44,871 nt of DNA from a virus, in the IMG/VR virus record IMGVR_UViG_3300048592_000505, positions 1 through 44,871 of that record, one strand, 5' to 3'. The notes beneath the pieces are model-generated. The model was given only the letters and a program-made list of their open reading frames with translations, searched no databases and had not been told where the DNA came from. The position numbers and the translations under genes are program-made. Each line of letters begins with the position of its first letter. The stretch's first letter is position 1. Shown here piece after piece: positions 22,906-31,073 of the stretch.

Positions 22906-23053
22906 TGTCACCGTCCTCGAACGCTTTGTTGATCGCGTCCAAGTCTTGAGCAACCTTTTTGTCCTCTTCCGCTTGGTCAATACGCGCTTGCATATTTTCC
23001 AAGAGCTTTAAGATTTTCGGCAGGTTCAAGATAAGGACGGCTAAAAGTTTCAT
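22874..23053 (-). CDS. 59-residue small protein of the lysis cassette
   Basis: A short gene overlapping both neighbours: its ATG shares ATGA with the holin-like stop and its 3' part overlaps the lipoprotein start by 32 bases. The sequence begins with a hydrophobic helix (MKLLAVLILNLPKILKLLEN) and continues in a charged helix ending (DQAEEDKKVAQDLDA, INKAFEDGDNEALRRIFNS). The hydrophobic N-terminal part suggests membrane association. In lysis cassettes such small proteins can act as holin regulators or additional holins, which is not shown here. Confidence 0.68.
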   Translation of the reverse strand: MKLLAVLILNLPKILKLLENMQARIDQAEEDKKVAQDLDAINKAFEDGDNEALRRIFNS

Positions 23054-23298
23054 GCGGCTTTGTCTTCCTTTTCTGCAACCGTGACGTGTTCACCGCCGCC
23101 GGCTTTTCGGTTCGGAAGACCGAGCAAATCAAAGAAACGTCGAATGACCTTGCCAACGCGTTCGACGGCAGTGTCATCCTTTTGTGTCGGCGTTAGTCGC
23201 ACGACGGTTTCGGCAACGGTCAAAAGACCCAAAGCTGCGCCTGCAACCGCGGGTCCGTTGACCATGAACCAAGAAACAAGAGCTTGAATTTGTTCCAT
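23050..23298 (-). CDS. Putative holin
   Basis: An 82-residue protein with one clear transmembrane segment (about 12-30, MVNGPAVAGAALGLLTVAET) followed by an amphipathic, charged tail (VVRLTPTQKDDTAVERVGKV). Size, topology and position at the head of a holin-small protein-lipoprotein-coiled-coil-endolysin cluster fit a class III-like holin. AAAGGGGAAAATAGTT precedes the ATG. A role as a membrane accessory cannot be excluded. Confidence 0.7.
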   Translation of the reverse strand: MEQIQALVSWFMVNGPAVAGAALGLLTVAETVVRLTPTQKDDTAVERVGKVIRRFFDLLGLPNRKAGGGEHVTVAEKEDKAA

Positions 23299-23348
23299 AA
23301 CTATTTTCCCCTTTGCATTTGAGCGGAATTGCCCAACGGCCTATCGGC

Positions 23349-23375
23349 AAAAAGTCTGGACCTCTTTACAGGACT
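23349..23375 (-). terminator. Weak terminator between fibre and lysis genes
   Basis: On the minus strand AGTCCTG (23374-23368) can pair, with one bulge, with CAGACT, followed by TTTTTG. The stem is short and imperfect, so it may only partly reduce read-through into the lysis genes. The remaining bases 23299-23386 carry no gene. Confidence 0.35.
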
Positions 23376-23386
23376 AAAAACCGGAC

Positions 23387-23983
23387 TCATTCAAGAGCCG
23401 CCAACATCGCCACAACTTTGTCGACCATGGGTTGCGGATACATGGAAGCGCCATGCGCTATGACAAGGTCTTTCGCCGTTTTGGGCGCGCCCGTCAAAAG
23501 CGCAAGCACAATGCCGACAAATGCAGAGTTAGAAAAAATCTGCCCCATTTGCTCGGGTGTTGCGTTTTCTTTGTTATATGCCGCAATGAAGTCGATGACT
23601 TTCAAACAACTTTGCCTTGTTGCGGAACGGTCTTCGACGGCGTGTTGCTCTTCGAGTTCGGCCGTGATGTCAACAATTTCAACGTCCCATTCGCGGGCAA
23701 AATGATAAAGCATTTGCATGACGGGTTGTTGACTCTCGTCAAGCACGGGTTGGCCTTGCTCATCGAGTTTTGGTTGATCGCTCACTTCGGAACTTGCCGC
23801 TTGCTCGGGCGCAAGCCCGTGCAAAGCAAGTTCACTTTCAAGATATGAAACATCGTGGTTGCGGCCATAAGTGCCGGGCCCCGTGATGCGCGCAACCCAA
23901 GCGTCGCCCTCTTCCATTGAAGCGAACGAGCCGACTTCAAGTTGCGAGTTGTCTGAATGTTTTTTTAAAATAAATTTCAACAT
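23387..23983 (-). CDS. Hypothetical protein after the fibre gene
   Basis: A 198-residue mixed alpha/beta protein, MLKFILKKHSDNSQLEVGSF at the start. Residues about 20-60 (SMEEGDAWVARITGPGTYGR) and a helical C-terminal half (TAKDLVIAHGASMYPQPMVD) are visible. Its position directly after the 785-residue fibre gene is where fibre assembly chaperones often lie, but the sequence does not show a known chaperone motif. AAAGGGGAAACT precedes the ATG. Confidence 0.5.
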   Translation of the reverse strand: MLKFILKKHSDNSQLEVGSFASMEEGDAWVARITGPGTYGRNHDVSYLESELALHGLAPEQAASSEVSDQPKLDEQGQPVLDESQQPVMQMLYHFAREWDVEIVDITAELEEQHAVEDRSATRQSCLKVIDFIAAYNKENATPEQMGQIFSNSAFVGIVLALLTGAPKTAKDLVIAHGASMYPQPMVDKVVAMLAALE

Positions 23984-23993
23984 AGTTTCCCCT

Positions 23994-26351
23994 TTATGGT
24001 TTTAAGCCTAAGCACATAAGCGCCAAGCTGTTATCTGCACCGGAAGCACCGAAGACATTAAAAGAAGTTGCGCCCGGCGTTCCCCCGAAAATTTGACAAC
24101 CTGCCGAAGTTGCGGCCGTTGAACAAGTGCAAGTGTATGCCCCCGAACCAAATGTCGTTGATGGAATGTTGACCGTATAATTGCCCGCAGAATTTCGAGT
24201 GACGGAAGTCACCCAGTTTCCGGGGTTGAAATGAAGAGTGCAAGGCGTGCTCGTGCAAGACGTGCCTCGCGAAGCCCCGCCAAATTCAAGAGCATATACT
24301 CGCGGGCTTGCCGCATTCGGTGTTGTCACTTGATCGCCCGTCAAAACCGGGCGAGCAATGTTTTGAAGCGCCGGACGAACCGTAAAGCGCCAATCCCTTT
24401 GCCCGATAGTCCCCGAGCGATCGGCGGTGAACGAACCGCTTCCGTTGGCTTCATACATAAGGCGAACGGTTCTTTTCGTGGTATTGGCAAAATAAAAAGT
24501 CGAACAAGACGACTGATTTGTTGTCGCCGCCCCCGCGGCACTATAGGTTTCAGGCGCGGCTTGTCCTGTTTGCAAATTTGTTTGTGCATTGTTTGGCGTT
24601 TCAATAAGACGCGAAATGACCGAAACCGTTGCCGCTGCCGTGTTGGCGCTGCCATACGCGCAAACATCGAACCAACCTGCATAAGGCGGCGTAAAGACCA
24701 CACCCATCGACTCGCTTCCGGCCGCGCAAGTCAAACCCGTTGAGGGGTTTGTTCCCGAGCACGGAACTTCGGCCGAGGCCGAGCCGGAATTCAACACCAT
24801 GTTCAAACCTGCGTCGGTTGCTTCAACATAGGTCGAATTTGTCGAAACGGCGACGTTGGCCCCGCCAAGGTTGGCATCAACAAACCAAGAGCTTTGCTCG
24901 TTGGTGACGGCCGTTTCACTCGTTGTCGGATAGTAAAGAATTTTTAAGTTGATGTCGTTTTGATCGGCGACGTTGTTGTAAAGAATGGTCGTGTTTCCAA
25001 AACCTCTTCCAACGATTGTCCAAGTGCGGCTTCCCGACGAACTATAAGAAAATTTTCCAATTATGGTTTGACCGTAAATTGCCGCTGCCGCATAGGGAAC
25101 ACTGATATGCCCTTGCGTGCTTGACCCGTCCGTGACCGCCAAGCCCCCTTGAGAGCCGGCATTCACCCCGGCCGCCAACGTGTAAAGCAAAACATAGTCG
25201 CCGGCCGGCATATTGTTACAAGTGACAACCGGCCCGTCCACGTCCGTCGTCAAACAAGTGCCGATTCTTTGGTCAATAATAGTTGGTCCCGGGCAAGCTG
25301 CCGCCGTTGCCGTTGCATAAGACCCGCCGCTTCCATATTGCAACAAACAACTTGCGGTCCCGACAAATTTGATTTCGGCCGCAAGACGCGCCTGCGCGAT
25401 TTGCGAAATGTTTTTGTTGCCGCCCAAATAAGCAAGGTCGCCTTGAATGGTTCCCGCACCCGTTGAAATCACCCGCGCCCGCATTGTGGCGCCCGGTGCA
25501 GGGCAAGGATAAGCAAGGGTTTGGCTCTTTTGCCAAGCCGTTGTGTTCGGCAAAACGATTTCAGAAAGGACGTTCGCGCTTGAGTCGAGGGCTTGAAGTT
25601 TGAAGTTGCCCGAGCCGCCAAAATACTTGAGGTCGGCCATGCAACCCGCACCAAGAGAGTCGGGAACGCTTTTCAAAGCCGTTTCAAAGTATTGGCCGGA
25701 ACCGGAAGCAACAAAGTTTGCATATTTGGCATCGCTCTCGGTGCCATTCGTGTATGTCCCTTGCGTGAAGGTGCCGCCCGTGTTTGACCAATCAATCGAA
25801 ACCCCGTCTTCAAACGAAGGGTTCGTCAAAAGGTTCACGCCGCCGTCGCCGCCCGAGCCCGTGCCGCTGCCGATCGCTTTATAAAGCGAGGCATCGTTTG
25901 AAAACTCAAGCTTTGAAGTCGTCGAGTTGTAACGGATTTCGGGGCTATTTGCGCCCTTGTTGAACTTCAAGACTTTGTTCGTGTCTGCGCCGTCACCGAC
26001 GGTCAAGTTGTTCCCGGTGTGATTGAACAAAGACAAATTGCCCGTGTCGATCGCACCCGTTGAAAAGTTATATTGGAAAAACGGACTTGAACCGCCTTTG
26101 TCGAAGGTGAAAGTTTTGTTGGCACTATTTGCGCCGTCACCCACGCTCAAGGCGTTGCCGTTATAACTAAGAGTGCCCGCTTGCGAGCCTTTCAGTTTTT
26201 TAGTCGAAGTCGGCCCCTTGAAAGTGATCGACTTATCACTCGAAGAGGTTGGCTTTCCAAGATCGACGTTATCGTCACCGATAGACGCCGCAAAAGCTTG
26301 GCTCGCAGTGAGTGCGAGAGCCGTTGCAAGAATTAAAAATTTATTTTTCAT
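23994..26351 (-). CDS. Tail fibre-like adhesin with Sec signal peptide and many cysteines
   Basis: A 785-residue fibre-like protein. The start MKNKFLILATALALTASQAF ends in a cleavable-type signal (AFA/AS), unusual for a virion protein. Residues about 40-165 are repeated shaft segments (GNALSVGDGANSANKTFTF, GNNLTVGDGADTNKVLKFNK). Next comes a beta-sandwich module (NLLTNPSFEDGVSIDWS), then C-terminal beta domains with about 18 cysteines (YTCTCSTAATSAGCQIF), suggesting disulfides formed outside the cytoplasm. Ribosome site GGAAAAGGGGAAAGAACA. It follows the adaptor gene at 26373-26972. It could be a tail fibre, or an exported adhesin like the Bdellovibrio trimeric fibre proteins. Confidence 0.78.
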   Translation of the reverse strand: MKNKFLILATALALTASQAFAASIGDDNVDLGKPTSSSDKSITFKGPTSTKKLKGSQAGTLSYNGNALSVGDGANSANKTFTFDKGGSSPFFQYNFSTGAIDTGNLSLFNHTGNNLTVGDGADTNKVLKFNKGANSPEIRYNSTTSKLEFSNDASLYKAIGSGTGSGGDGGVNLLTNPSFEDGVSIDWSNTGGTFTQGTYTNGTESDAKYANFVASGSGQYFETALKSVPDSLGAGCMADLKYFGGSGNFKLQALDSSANVLSEIVLPNTTAWQKSQTLAYPCPAPGATMRARVISTGAGTIQGDLAYLGGNKNISQIAQARLAAEIKFVGTASCLLQYGSGGSYATATAAACPGPTIIDQRIGTCLTTDVDGPVVTCNNMPAGDYVLLYTLAAGVNAGSQGGLAVTDGSSTQGHISVPYAAAAIYGQTIIGKFSYSSSGSRTWTIVGRGFGNTTILYNNVADQNDINLKILYYPTTSETAVTNEQSSWFVDANLGGANVAVSTNSTYVEATDAGLNMVLNSGSASAEVPCSGTNPSTGLTCAAGSESMGVVFTPPYAGWFDVCAYGSANTAAATVSVISRLIETPNNAQTNLQTGQAAPETYSAAGAATTNQSSCSTFYFANTTKRTVRLMYEANGSGSFTADRSGTIGQRDWRFTVRPALQNIARPVLTGDQVTTPNAASPRVYALEFGGASRGTSCTSTPCTLHFNPGNWVTSVTRNSAGNYTVNIPSTTFGSGAYTCTCSTAATSAGCQIFGGTPGATSFNVFGASGADNSLALMCLGLKP

Positions 26352-26372
26352 TGTTCTTTCCCCTTTTCCTTT

Positions 26373-26972
26373 TTAGATCAAATTCAGTTTTAAATCGGTG
26401 AACTTCACGTTGCCGGTGTAACTTGCGCCGGCCATGTTGTCCGATTGATATTGCAGTTTCCAAGTCGTGCCCGAGACAAGCGTCATTGTGAAATCAACGC
26501 CGGCCGAGTCGTGCACGGTCACAAAAGATAAGTCCCAAGCGCCGTTTGCAAGTCCAAGTTCGGCGGCCGTGACCCATGTTCCGTAAAGTCTGCCCGTTTG
26601 CTTCACGAGCCCCGAGTCCGTTCGACGAACAATCGTCATCAAGACTTCAAAAGAGCGTGTCGTTGCGACGTTGATTTGCGGAAAGCCCGTCACGTCGGCA
26701 AGCGAAGCTTGGTTGTTTGCAATGTTGAAACTCAACGCCGAGGCTTGGCCGCCTTGTTGAATAAGTTTTTTAATTGCCGTCAATACTTGGTCCCCAGTTT
26801 CGTCGCCCGTCGGATTGAGCGTAATGCCCAAACCCTCAACCAAGTTGACAAGTTCTTTTTGAACGGCGTTCAACCAATAAGCTGAAACGACCGTTGCCGG
26901 CACCGAAAGCGAGGGGTTCCCCTCAGTAAACAAGTTGTCGACGGTTGCGCCGTCACTATCAATCTTTTGCAT
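26373..26972 (-). CDS. Tail fibre adaptor / proximal fibre protein
   Basis: A 199-residue protein. The start has the pattern of tail-fibre base proteins in Mu- and P2-like phages: DNLFTEGNPSLSVPATVVSA then YWLNAVQKELVNLVEGLGIT. The C-terminal half is beta-rich (TWKLQYQSDNMAGASYTGNV). It should join the baseplate to a distal receptor-binding fibre, the likely partner being the next gene downstream. GAACGGGGGAAACACAA precedes ATG. Confidence 0.78.
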   Translation of the reverse strand: MQKIDSDGATVDNLFTEGNPSLSVPATVVSAYWLNAVQKELVNLVEGLGITLNPTGDETGDQVLTAIKKLIQQGGQASALSFNIANNQASLADVTGFPQINVATTRSFEVLMTIVRRTDSGLVKQTGRLYGTWVTAAELGLANGAWDLSFVTVHDSAGVDFTMTLVSGTTWKLQYQSDNMAGASYTGNVKFTDLKLNLI

Positions 26973-26992
26973 TTGTGTTTCCCCCGTTCTTT

Positions 26993-27625
26993 TTATTCAT
27001 AGAAAAATAAAACCGTGACGTGAGCGGGTGCAAACTTGCGAATGACACACTCAAGCGTTGAGTTTTCTGTTAGTGTTAAGCGGTCGCCTGCACGGCCTTG
27101 ACCCGCCAAAAATTTTCTCGACAAACTGGCCGGCGCTTTGACTGCAAAGGTGTATGCCCAACCCGTCGGCGTCATTCCCGTCGACGAGTTTGAAATCCGT
27201 TCCCCTGCGCGGCCATAGCCTGCGCGAAAATCTTGGAAGTTCACAACGTCCAAGACATCCGTGTTGTAACCAAGTTGTTGAGCAATAAGTTTAAAAAAGG
27301 CGCGGCTTTGGCCGCCGCCCGTGGTGAGCTTTTGAAGGATGCGGACCCGGCGCTCATAAAGCGTCGGCGGGTCGCCTTCGGTCGGCGTGCACTCATCGGG
27401 AATGCCCAAGAGCCGTTCCCAATCGTCGATCATTTCAAAGGTTTGATTGGGGTCCATTTCTTTTAAGAAATCAAAGCCCCGCTCTTCAAGGCGAGCCGCT
27501 TCGGTCGCAAGACCTTCCACGAGCCCGCCGAAATCGTCTTCAAGAATATAGTTCCAAGCTTTTCCGCGAGGGAAAAGCCTGCGAATTATGTCTTTGTATT
27601 TGAGGACTAAACTAGCGTTTGCCAT
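26993..27625 (-). CDS. Baseplate protein, Mu gp48-like (DUF2313/YmfQ)
   Basis: A 210-residue baseplate wedge protein. The DUF2313 pattern is clear near the start: RRLFPRGKAWNYILEDDFGG and, further on, ERLLGIPDECTP, with AFFKLIAQQLGYNTDVLDVV. In Mu this protein caps the baseplate arm near the fibre. It overlaps the gp47 gene by 19 bases. Confidence 0.88.
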   Translation of the reverse strand: MANASLVLKYKDIIRRLFPRGKAWNYILEDDFGGLVEGLATEAARLEERGFDFLKEMDPNQTFEMIDDWERLLGIPDECTPTEGDPPTLYERRVRILQKLTTGGGQSRAFFKLIAQQLGYNTDVLDVVNFQDFRAGYGRAGERISNSSTGMTPTGWAYTFAVKAPASLSRKFLAGQGRAGDRLTLTENSTLECVIRKFAPAHVTVLFFYE

Positions 27626-28707
27626 GTTATTGTTCCCAATACTGTCAACTCACCCGTTGCCGGCACAACGTCGGCAGGCGGGTCGGTGTTGATGTCAATA
27701 ATTTCGTGGTCCTCTTCGTCAAGCGCGATCGAAATTGCTTCGTTGATGCGTGAGAGCAAAATCTTTCCGTCGTGCAAAACCCCCGGCGCTTTATAAGAAC
27801 CGGCAAGCGCCGACTCTCGATAGATCAAGTCTTTGAGTTCGGTTTCGATCGCGTCTTGAACGGCCGTTGTGTTCGGCTTGATTGCAATGGTGAGGTCGAT
27901 CGGCAAAAGCACCGGGCCGACAACCGTCACGTTCGCCGTCACCGGGCGAACCGTTTCAATATAGTCGGCAACCTCGTCAATTTTTGCAGGGCTCGGCGTG
28001 ATCGGGTCATTGTCGTCGGTGACAATGTAAACGACCACGGTGCCGGGGCCGAGCGCCTGCGGGCCGACCCAAGCTCGCGTGACGCCGGCGATTGATCGCG
28101 CCCACGCAATATAGTCAAGGGCAGCGCCCCCGGCCGGCGGGTTTTGAATGCGATCAATAAGGCGCTCACGCAACGACTCGTCACTTTCCAAGTCTTCGGC
28201 CTCAAGAGTGATTGTTGCAACCGTCGCGTTTTGGTCGAGTCCCGCGATCGGTGAAAGGATAGGAATAAGATCGGACACGGCAACGCGGCCGGCTTTGCCG
28301 GGCTCAACGGCCGTCAAGGCAAGCGTTCCGGTGCCCCCTGAAATGGTCACAAGCGCGTCGGTCGTGTATTCAACACCGTCGGCGCGGCGATAAGTTCGGC
28401 CGGCCGGAATGACGGTGCCGTTGGTTCCCGTCACCGTGGCCGTGAATTTTTCATAGGTTGCAGTCTTGCGAAGCACGCCCCAAATTCCCGCCCAACGCTC
28501 AAGGTATTCGAGTTCGGCAGTGTCGGGGAAAGCGTTCTTTTCGATGAATTTCATGAACCCGAAAATCATGTGGGCAAGCCCGGCCATGGCGCGGGCGATG
28601 ACGGCAATGAACGACCGCCGCAACACGGTGACAATTTGAAGGCCGCTTTTTAAGTCGCCTTCGACTCGGGTGATAAGCTCTTGCAATGTTGGTCGTGTGA
28701 ATGCCAT
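27607..28707 (-). CDS. Baseplate protein J-like (Mu gp47)
   Basis: A 366-residue baseplate wedge protein of the Baseplate_J family (P2 gpJ, Mu gp47). Visible are the N-terminal MAFTRPTLQELITRVEGDLK and the conserved central part TAELEYLERWAGIWGVLRK, GTVIPAGRTYRRADGVEY and DESLRERLIDRIQNPPAGGA. It links the hub to the outer wedge. The start abuts the gp46-like stop. Confidence 0.92.
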   Translation of the reverse strand: MAFTRPTLQELITRVEGDLKSGLQIVTVLRRSFIAVIARAMAGLAHMIFGFMKFIEKNAFPDTAELEYLERWAGIWGVLRKTATYEKFTATVTGTNGTVIPAGRTYRRADGVEYTTDALVTISGGTGTLALTAVEPGKAGRVAVSDLIPILSPIAGLDQNATVATITLEAEDLESDESLRERLIDRIQNPPAGGAALDYIAWARSIAGVTRAWVGPQALGPGTVVVYIVTDDNDPITPSPAKIDEVADYIETVRPVTANVTVVGPVLLPIDLTIAIKPNTTAVQDAIETELKDLIYRESALAGSYKAPGVLHDGKILLSRINEAISIALDEEDHEIIDINTDPPADVVPATGELTVLGTITWQTLV

Positions 28708-29160
28708 TTATGCCACCTTCAATTCTTGTTTGTCCCAAAGCAATTGATACCGCGAGGTGCGGCCCTTTGGTTTTTTTATCGTTATGGCAGCGACCAATTG
28801 GTTGTCTTCGTCATAGCTTGCAGACACCTCAATGGTCTCCGCAACACCGTCTTCAATCAACCAATTTAGTGCTTCCCTAGAGTAGTCTTCAAATTTTCGC
28901 AGCGTTTCCGCAGTACGTTTCACGCGCTCAAGCAACCAAAGTTTTGACCCGATCTTATCTTGGTCGGTGACGGGGAACGAGTCGGCCCACCAACCGCGCT
29001 TTGATTTTTCTTCCGGCGGCAATTCGTCCTCGGACACCCTTTGATCGGTGAAAAGCGAAATGGTGACGGCCGTTTGAAGTCCGTCGTCTTTTGCAAGGTC
29101 GCCGTTTTCAACTTGAAGCACGAAAATTTTGCCGATTGTTTTGATTGCGATGTCAGACAT
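28708..29160 (-). CDS. Baseplate protein, Mu gp46-like
   Basis: A 150-residue protein, MSDIAIKTIGKIFVLQVENG at the start. The gp46 pattern (LQTAVTISLFTDQRVSEDEL, KRGWWADSFP, GSKLWLLERVKRTAETLRKF) is visible. It is a baseplate wedge component like phage lambda-type gpW25 folds. The ATG at 29160 was chosen because it directly follows the upstream stop. Confidence 0.88.
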   Translation of the reverse strand: MSDIAIKTIGKIFVLQVENGDLAKDDGLQTAVTISLFTDQRVSEDELPPEEKSKRGWWADSFPVTDQDKIGSKLWLLERVKRTAETLRKFEDYSREALNWLIEDGVAETIEVSASYDEDNQLVAAITIKKPKGRTSRYQLLWDKQELKVA

Positions 29161-29161
29161 A

Positions 29162-29404
29162 TCAAACCACCGTTCCCGTTGCGGTTCCCGGCAACGTGTC
29201 GCCGCCCGATTGTGCTCCCGGGGTCGAAGTTGTCGAAGTGACAACCGCATGATTTTGAATTTCTTTTATGATTTCGTCGGCAATGCCTGTCCAAAGTGCA
29301 AGACCTGCGGCATCCAATGGGGCCGTGAGAGCCGCGCCGAAGCTTGTCTGCGTCTTCACGAAGGTCCAAATGTTTTGCCCTAGTCTGTCTTTGTCCATTG
29401 CCAT
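29162..29404 (-). CDS. Small conserved tail-region protein
   Basis: An 80-residue protein, MAMDKDRLGQNIWTFVKTQT then SFGAALTAPLDAAGLALW. Similar short proteins lie between gp45- and gp46-like genes in other Mu-like tail clusters. AAGGTGTAACT precedes the ATG. It may help baseplate assembly. Function not established. Confidence 0.68.
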   Translation of the reverse strand: MAMDKDRLGQNIWTFVKTQTSFGAALTAPLDAAGLALWTGIADEIIKEIQNHAVVTSTTSTPGAQSGGDTLPGTATGTVV

Positions 29405-29406
29405 AG

Positions 29407-29961
29407 TTACACCTTAAATGTTTCAAGCCGCGCTTTTATCTGCGCGAGTGTTGCCAAATCCGCCGGAACAAACTTTTGCGGGCCCATGGCCGTGATGACG
29501 TGAGCGGTCTCAAGCCATTTCACGAGGTCGTCGAGGACCGTCATAAGTTCGTCCGTGTCGTTTTGAATTTTTAATTTTTTCAATTTTTGTTCTTGGTTCC
29601 CGTTGGCCTTCAAGTGAATGAAGTTGCCTTGGTCGTCATACATGGCCGACTCACCGGGCGCGAGGTTCTTCTTTCGCTTCGATCTATGGTCGAGCGCCAC
29701 GACAACCATGTTGTCGCGATTGCCCCCGATTGAAACAACAACCGCTTCCGCGCCCGCGGGCGGGTTGCCGGTGAAGCCCCAATTTTGAAAGCGTTCAACT
29801 TTGTCCATGCTCTCGCCGGCGAGCACCGAGACTTGAACTTGTTGGATGCCGTTGCCGTCTTTGACTGCGGCAATGACTGCGCGGCCGACCAAAAGCATCA
29901 CGCGATCTTTCAGCGGTTGCATTGAGCGGCGAAGAAAATTCATCAATTGGTCTGAGTTCAT
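29407..29961 (-). CDS. Baseplate spike protein, Mu gp45-like (gpV)
   Basis: A 184-residue protein with the Mu gp45/P2 gpV features: N-terminal helix FLRRSMQPLKDRVMLLVGRA then OB-fold pieces (VQVSVLAGESMDKVERFQNW, GFTGNPPAGAEAVVVSIGGN). It is expected to form the membrane-piercing spike at the baseplate tip. The ATG at 29961 overlaps the hub gene stop (ATGA) and has GAGGGACAA before it; an earlier in-frame start at 30003 is rejected. Confidence 0.9.
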   Translation of the reverse strand: MNSDQLMNFLRRSMQPLKDRVMLLVGRAVIAAVKDGNGIQQVQVSVLAGESMDKVERFQNWGFTGNPPAGAEAVVVSIGGNRDNMVVVALDHRSKRKKNLAPGESAMYDDQGNFIHLKANGNQEQKLKKLKIQNDTDELMTVLDDLVKWLETAHVITAMGPQKFVPADLATLAQIKARLETFKV

Positions 29962-31073
29962 TTGTCCCTCGCAGGCGGTTGCGCCACAAGAGGTTTCGCC
30001 CAACCAAGCGGGTCTTCTTTCTTTTTCGTTTTCTCGAAATTAAAAGAGTCCGGCAAACAAAGCTCAATGGTCGAAGTCGACCCGCCGTTTGATTTGTTAT
30101 AAGTGACTTTTCTCGTTATCATCCAGCGCCGCACACCAAGATAACCGCAGTCAACAAACACGAATTGGTTGATGTCCCAAAGCGTGTTGTCTTTTTGATA
30201 AAAGCCTTGGACTTGCACCTCGACTTTTAGGCTTTGGGCCTTTCGCAAGGCCGCTTCATAAGCCGCTCGGTTTTCGGATTGGCCGTTGTCGGAAACCGAC
30301 TCGGCCATGAGCACAAGGGGGCGATAGCGGCCAACGCCGAGGTCGCTTGCGGTTCCCAATGCTGCCGCCGTTTCTTTGCCGTCGCCCATCCAACCGATGT
30401 TTTGCCCTTTGGCTTCATAGGTCGAAAAGCGATTTGAAAAATCATAAGTCGATTTGCCTGAAAGAACATTCACACCGAGCACAAGTTGCGTGCTCGCTCG
30501 CTGCGCGCCGGCTTTGGCAAAAACCAAAGAGCCGTTCGGTGACGGATAGATCAAAAGTTTTCTTTGGCGGGCGAGGCGATCGAGCAAGTTGAAAACGGTT
30601 TCACCTTGTTGAACGGTCGTGAGCGGAAACGGGTCGCCCGGGCTTGCATTGAAAAGCACCGGAATTTTAAAAGGAGCGACAACTTTTTCCGCGATTTCTT
30701 TGAGGTTTAAATTCGTGTATTGGTTGGGGCCCGTCACCGAGCAATCAACCAAGTCACAAGTTTTCGAGCGCCCGCGGACTTGCACCGAGCGTTCATTTGC
30801 CGAGACACTCGCGTCAACCGAGTCAATATAACCTTGAAGCATCGACGTTTTTCCAATATGAAGGTGCGCCGTTTGGTTGGCACTCACGCGCCAAGCCTCT
30901 TTGTCCTCGGCCCATTTGTCCGTCATTTTGATTTGAAAATCGGACGCACACGCATTGAGTTCGCGAGTGAATTGCGTTTCTTCCCAACCTTCAAAAACTT
31001 TTCCCCCAATAAAGAGGGTCATTTGATCGGGAAGCGGAGTTGTTTTTTGATAAATACTAGGTGCCTCGGACAT
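29958..31073 (-). CDS. Baseplate hub protein, Mu gp44-like (gpP/gpD)
   Basis: A 371-residue hub protein (Mu gp44, related to P2 gpD). Visible: TLFIGGKVFEGWEETQFTRE, a conserved beta region with GYIDSVDASVSANERSVQV, and C-terminal CGYLGVRRWMITRKVTYNKS. The trimeric hub joins tail tube and spike. It overlaps the gp43-like gene by 17 bases upstream and gp45 downstream by 4. Confidence 0.9.
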   Translation of the reverse strand: MSEAPSIYQKTTPLPDQMTLFIGGKVFEGWEETQFTRELNACASDFQIKMTDKWAEDKEAWRVSANQTAHLHIGKTSMLQGYIDSVDASVSANERSVQVRGRSKTCDLVDCSVTGPNQYTNLNLKEIAEKVVAPFKIPVLFNASPGDPFPLTTVQQGETVFNLLDRLARQRKLLIYPSPNGSLVFAKAGAQRASTQLVLGVNVLSGKSTYDFSNRFSTYEAKGQNIGWMGDGKETAAALGTASDLGVGRYRPLVLMAESVSDNGQSENRAAYEAALRKAQSLKVEVQVQGFYQKDNTLWDINQFVFVDCGYLGVRRWMITRKVTYNKSNGGSTSTIELCLPDSFNFEKTKKKEDPLGWAKPLVAQPPARDK

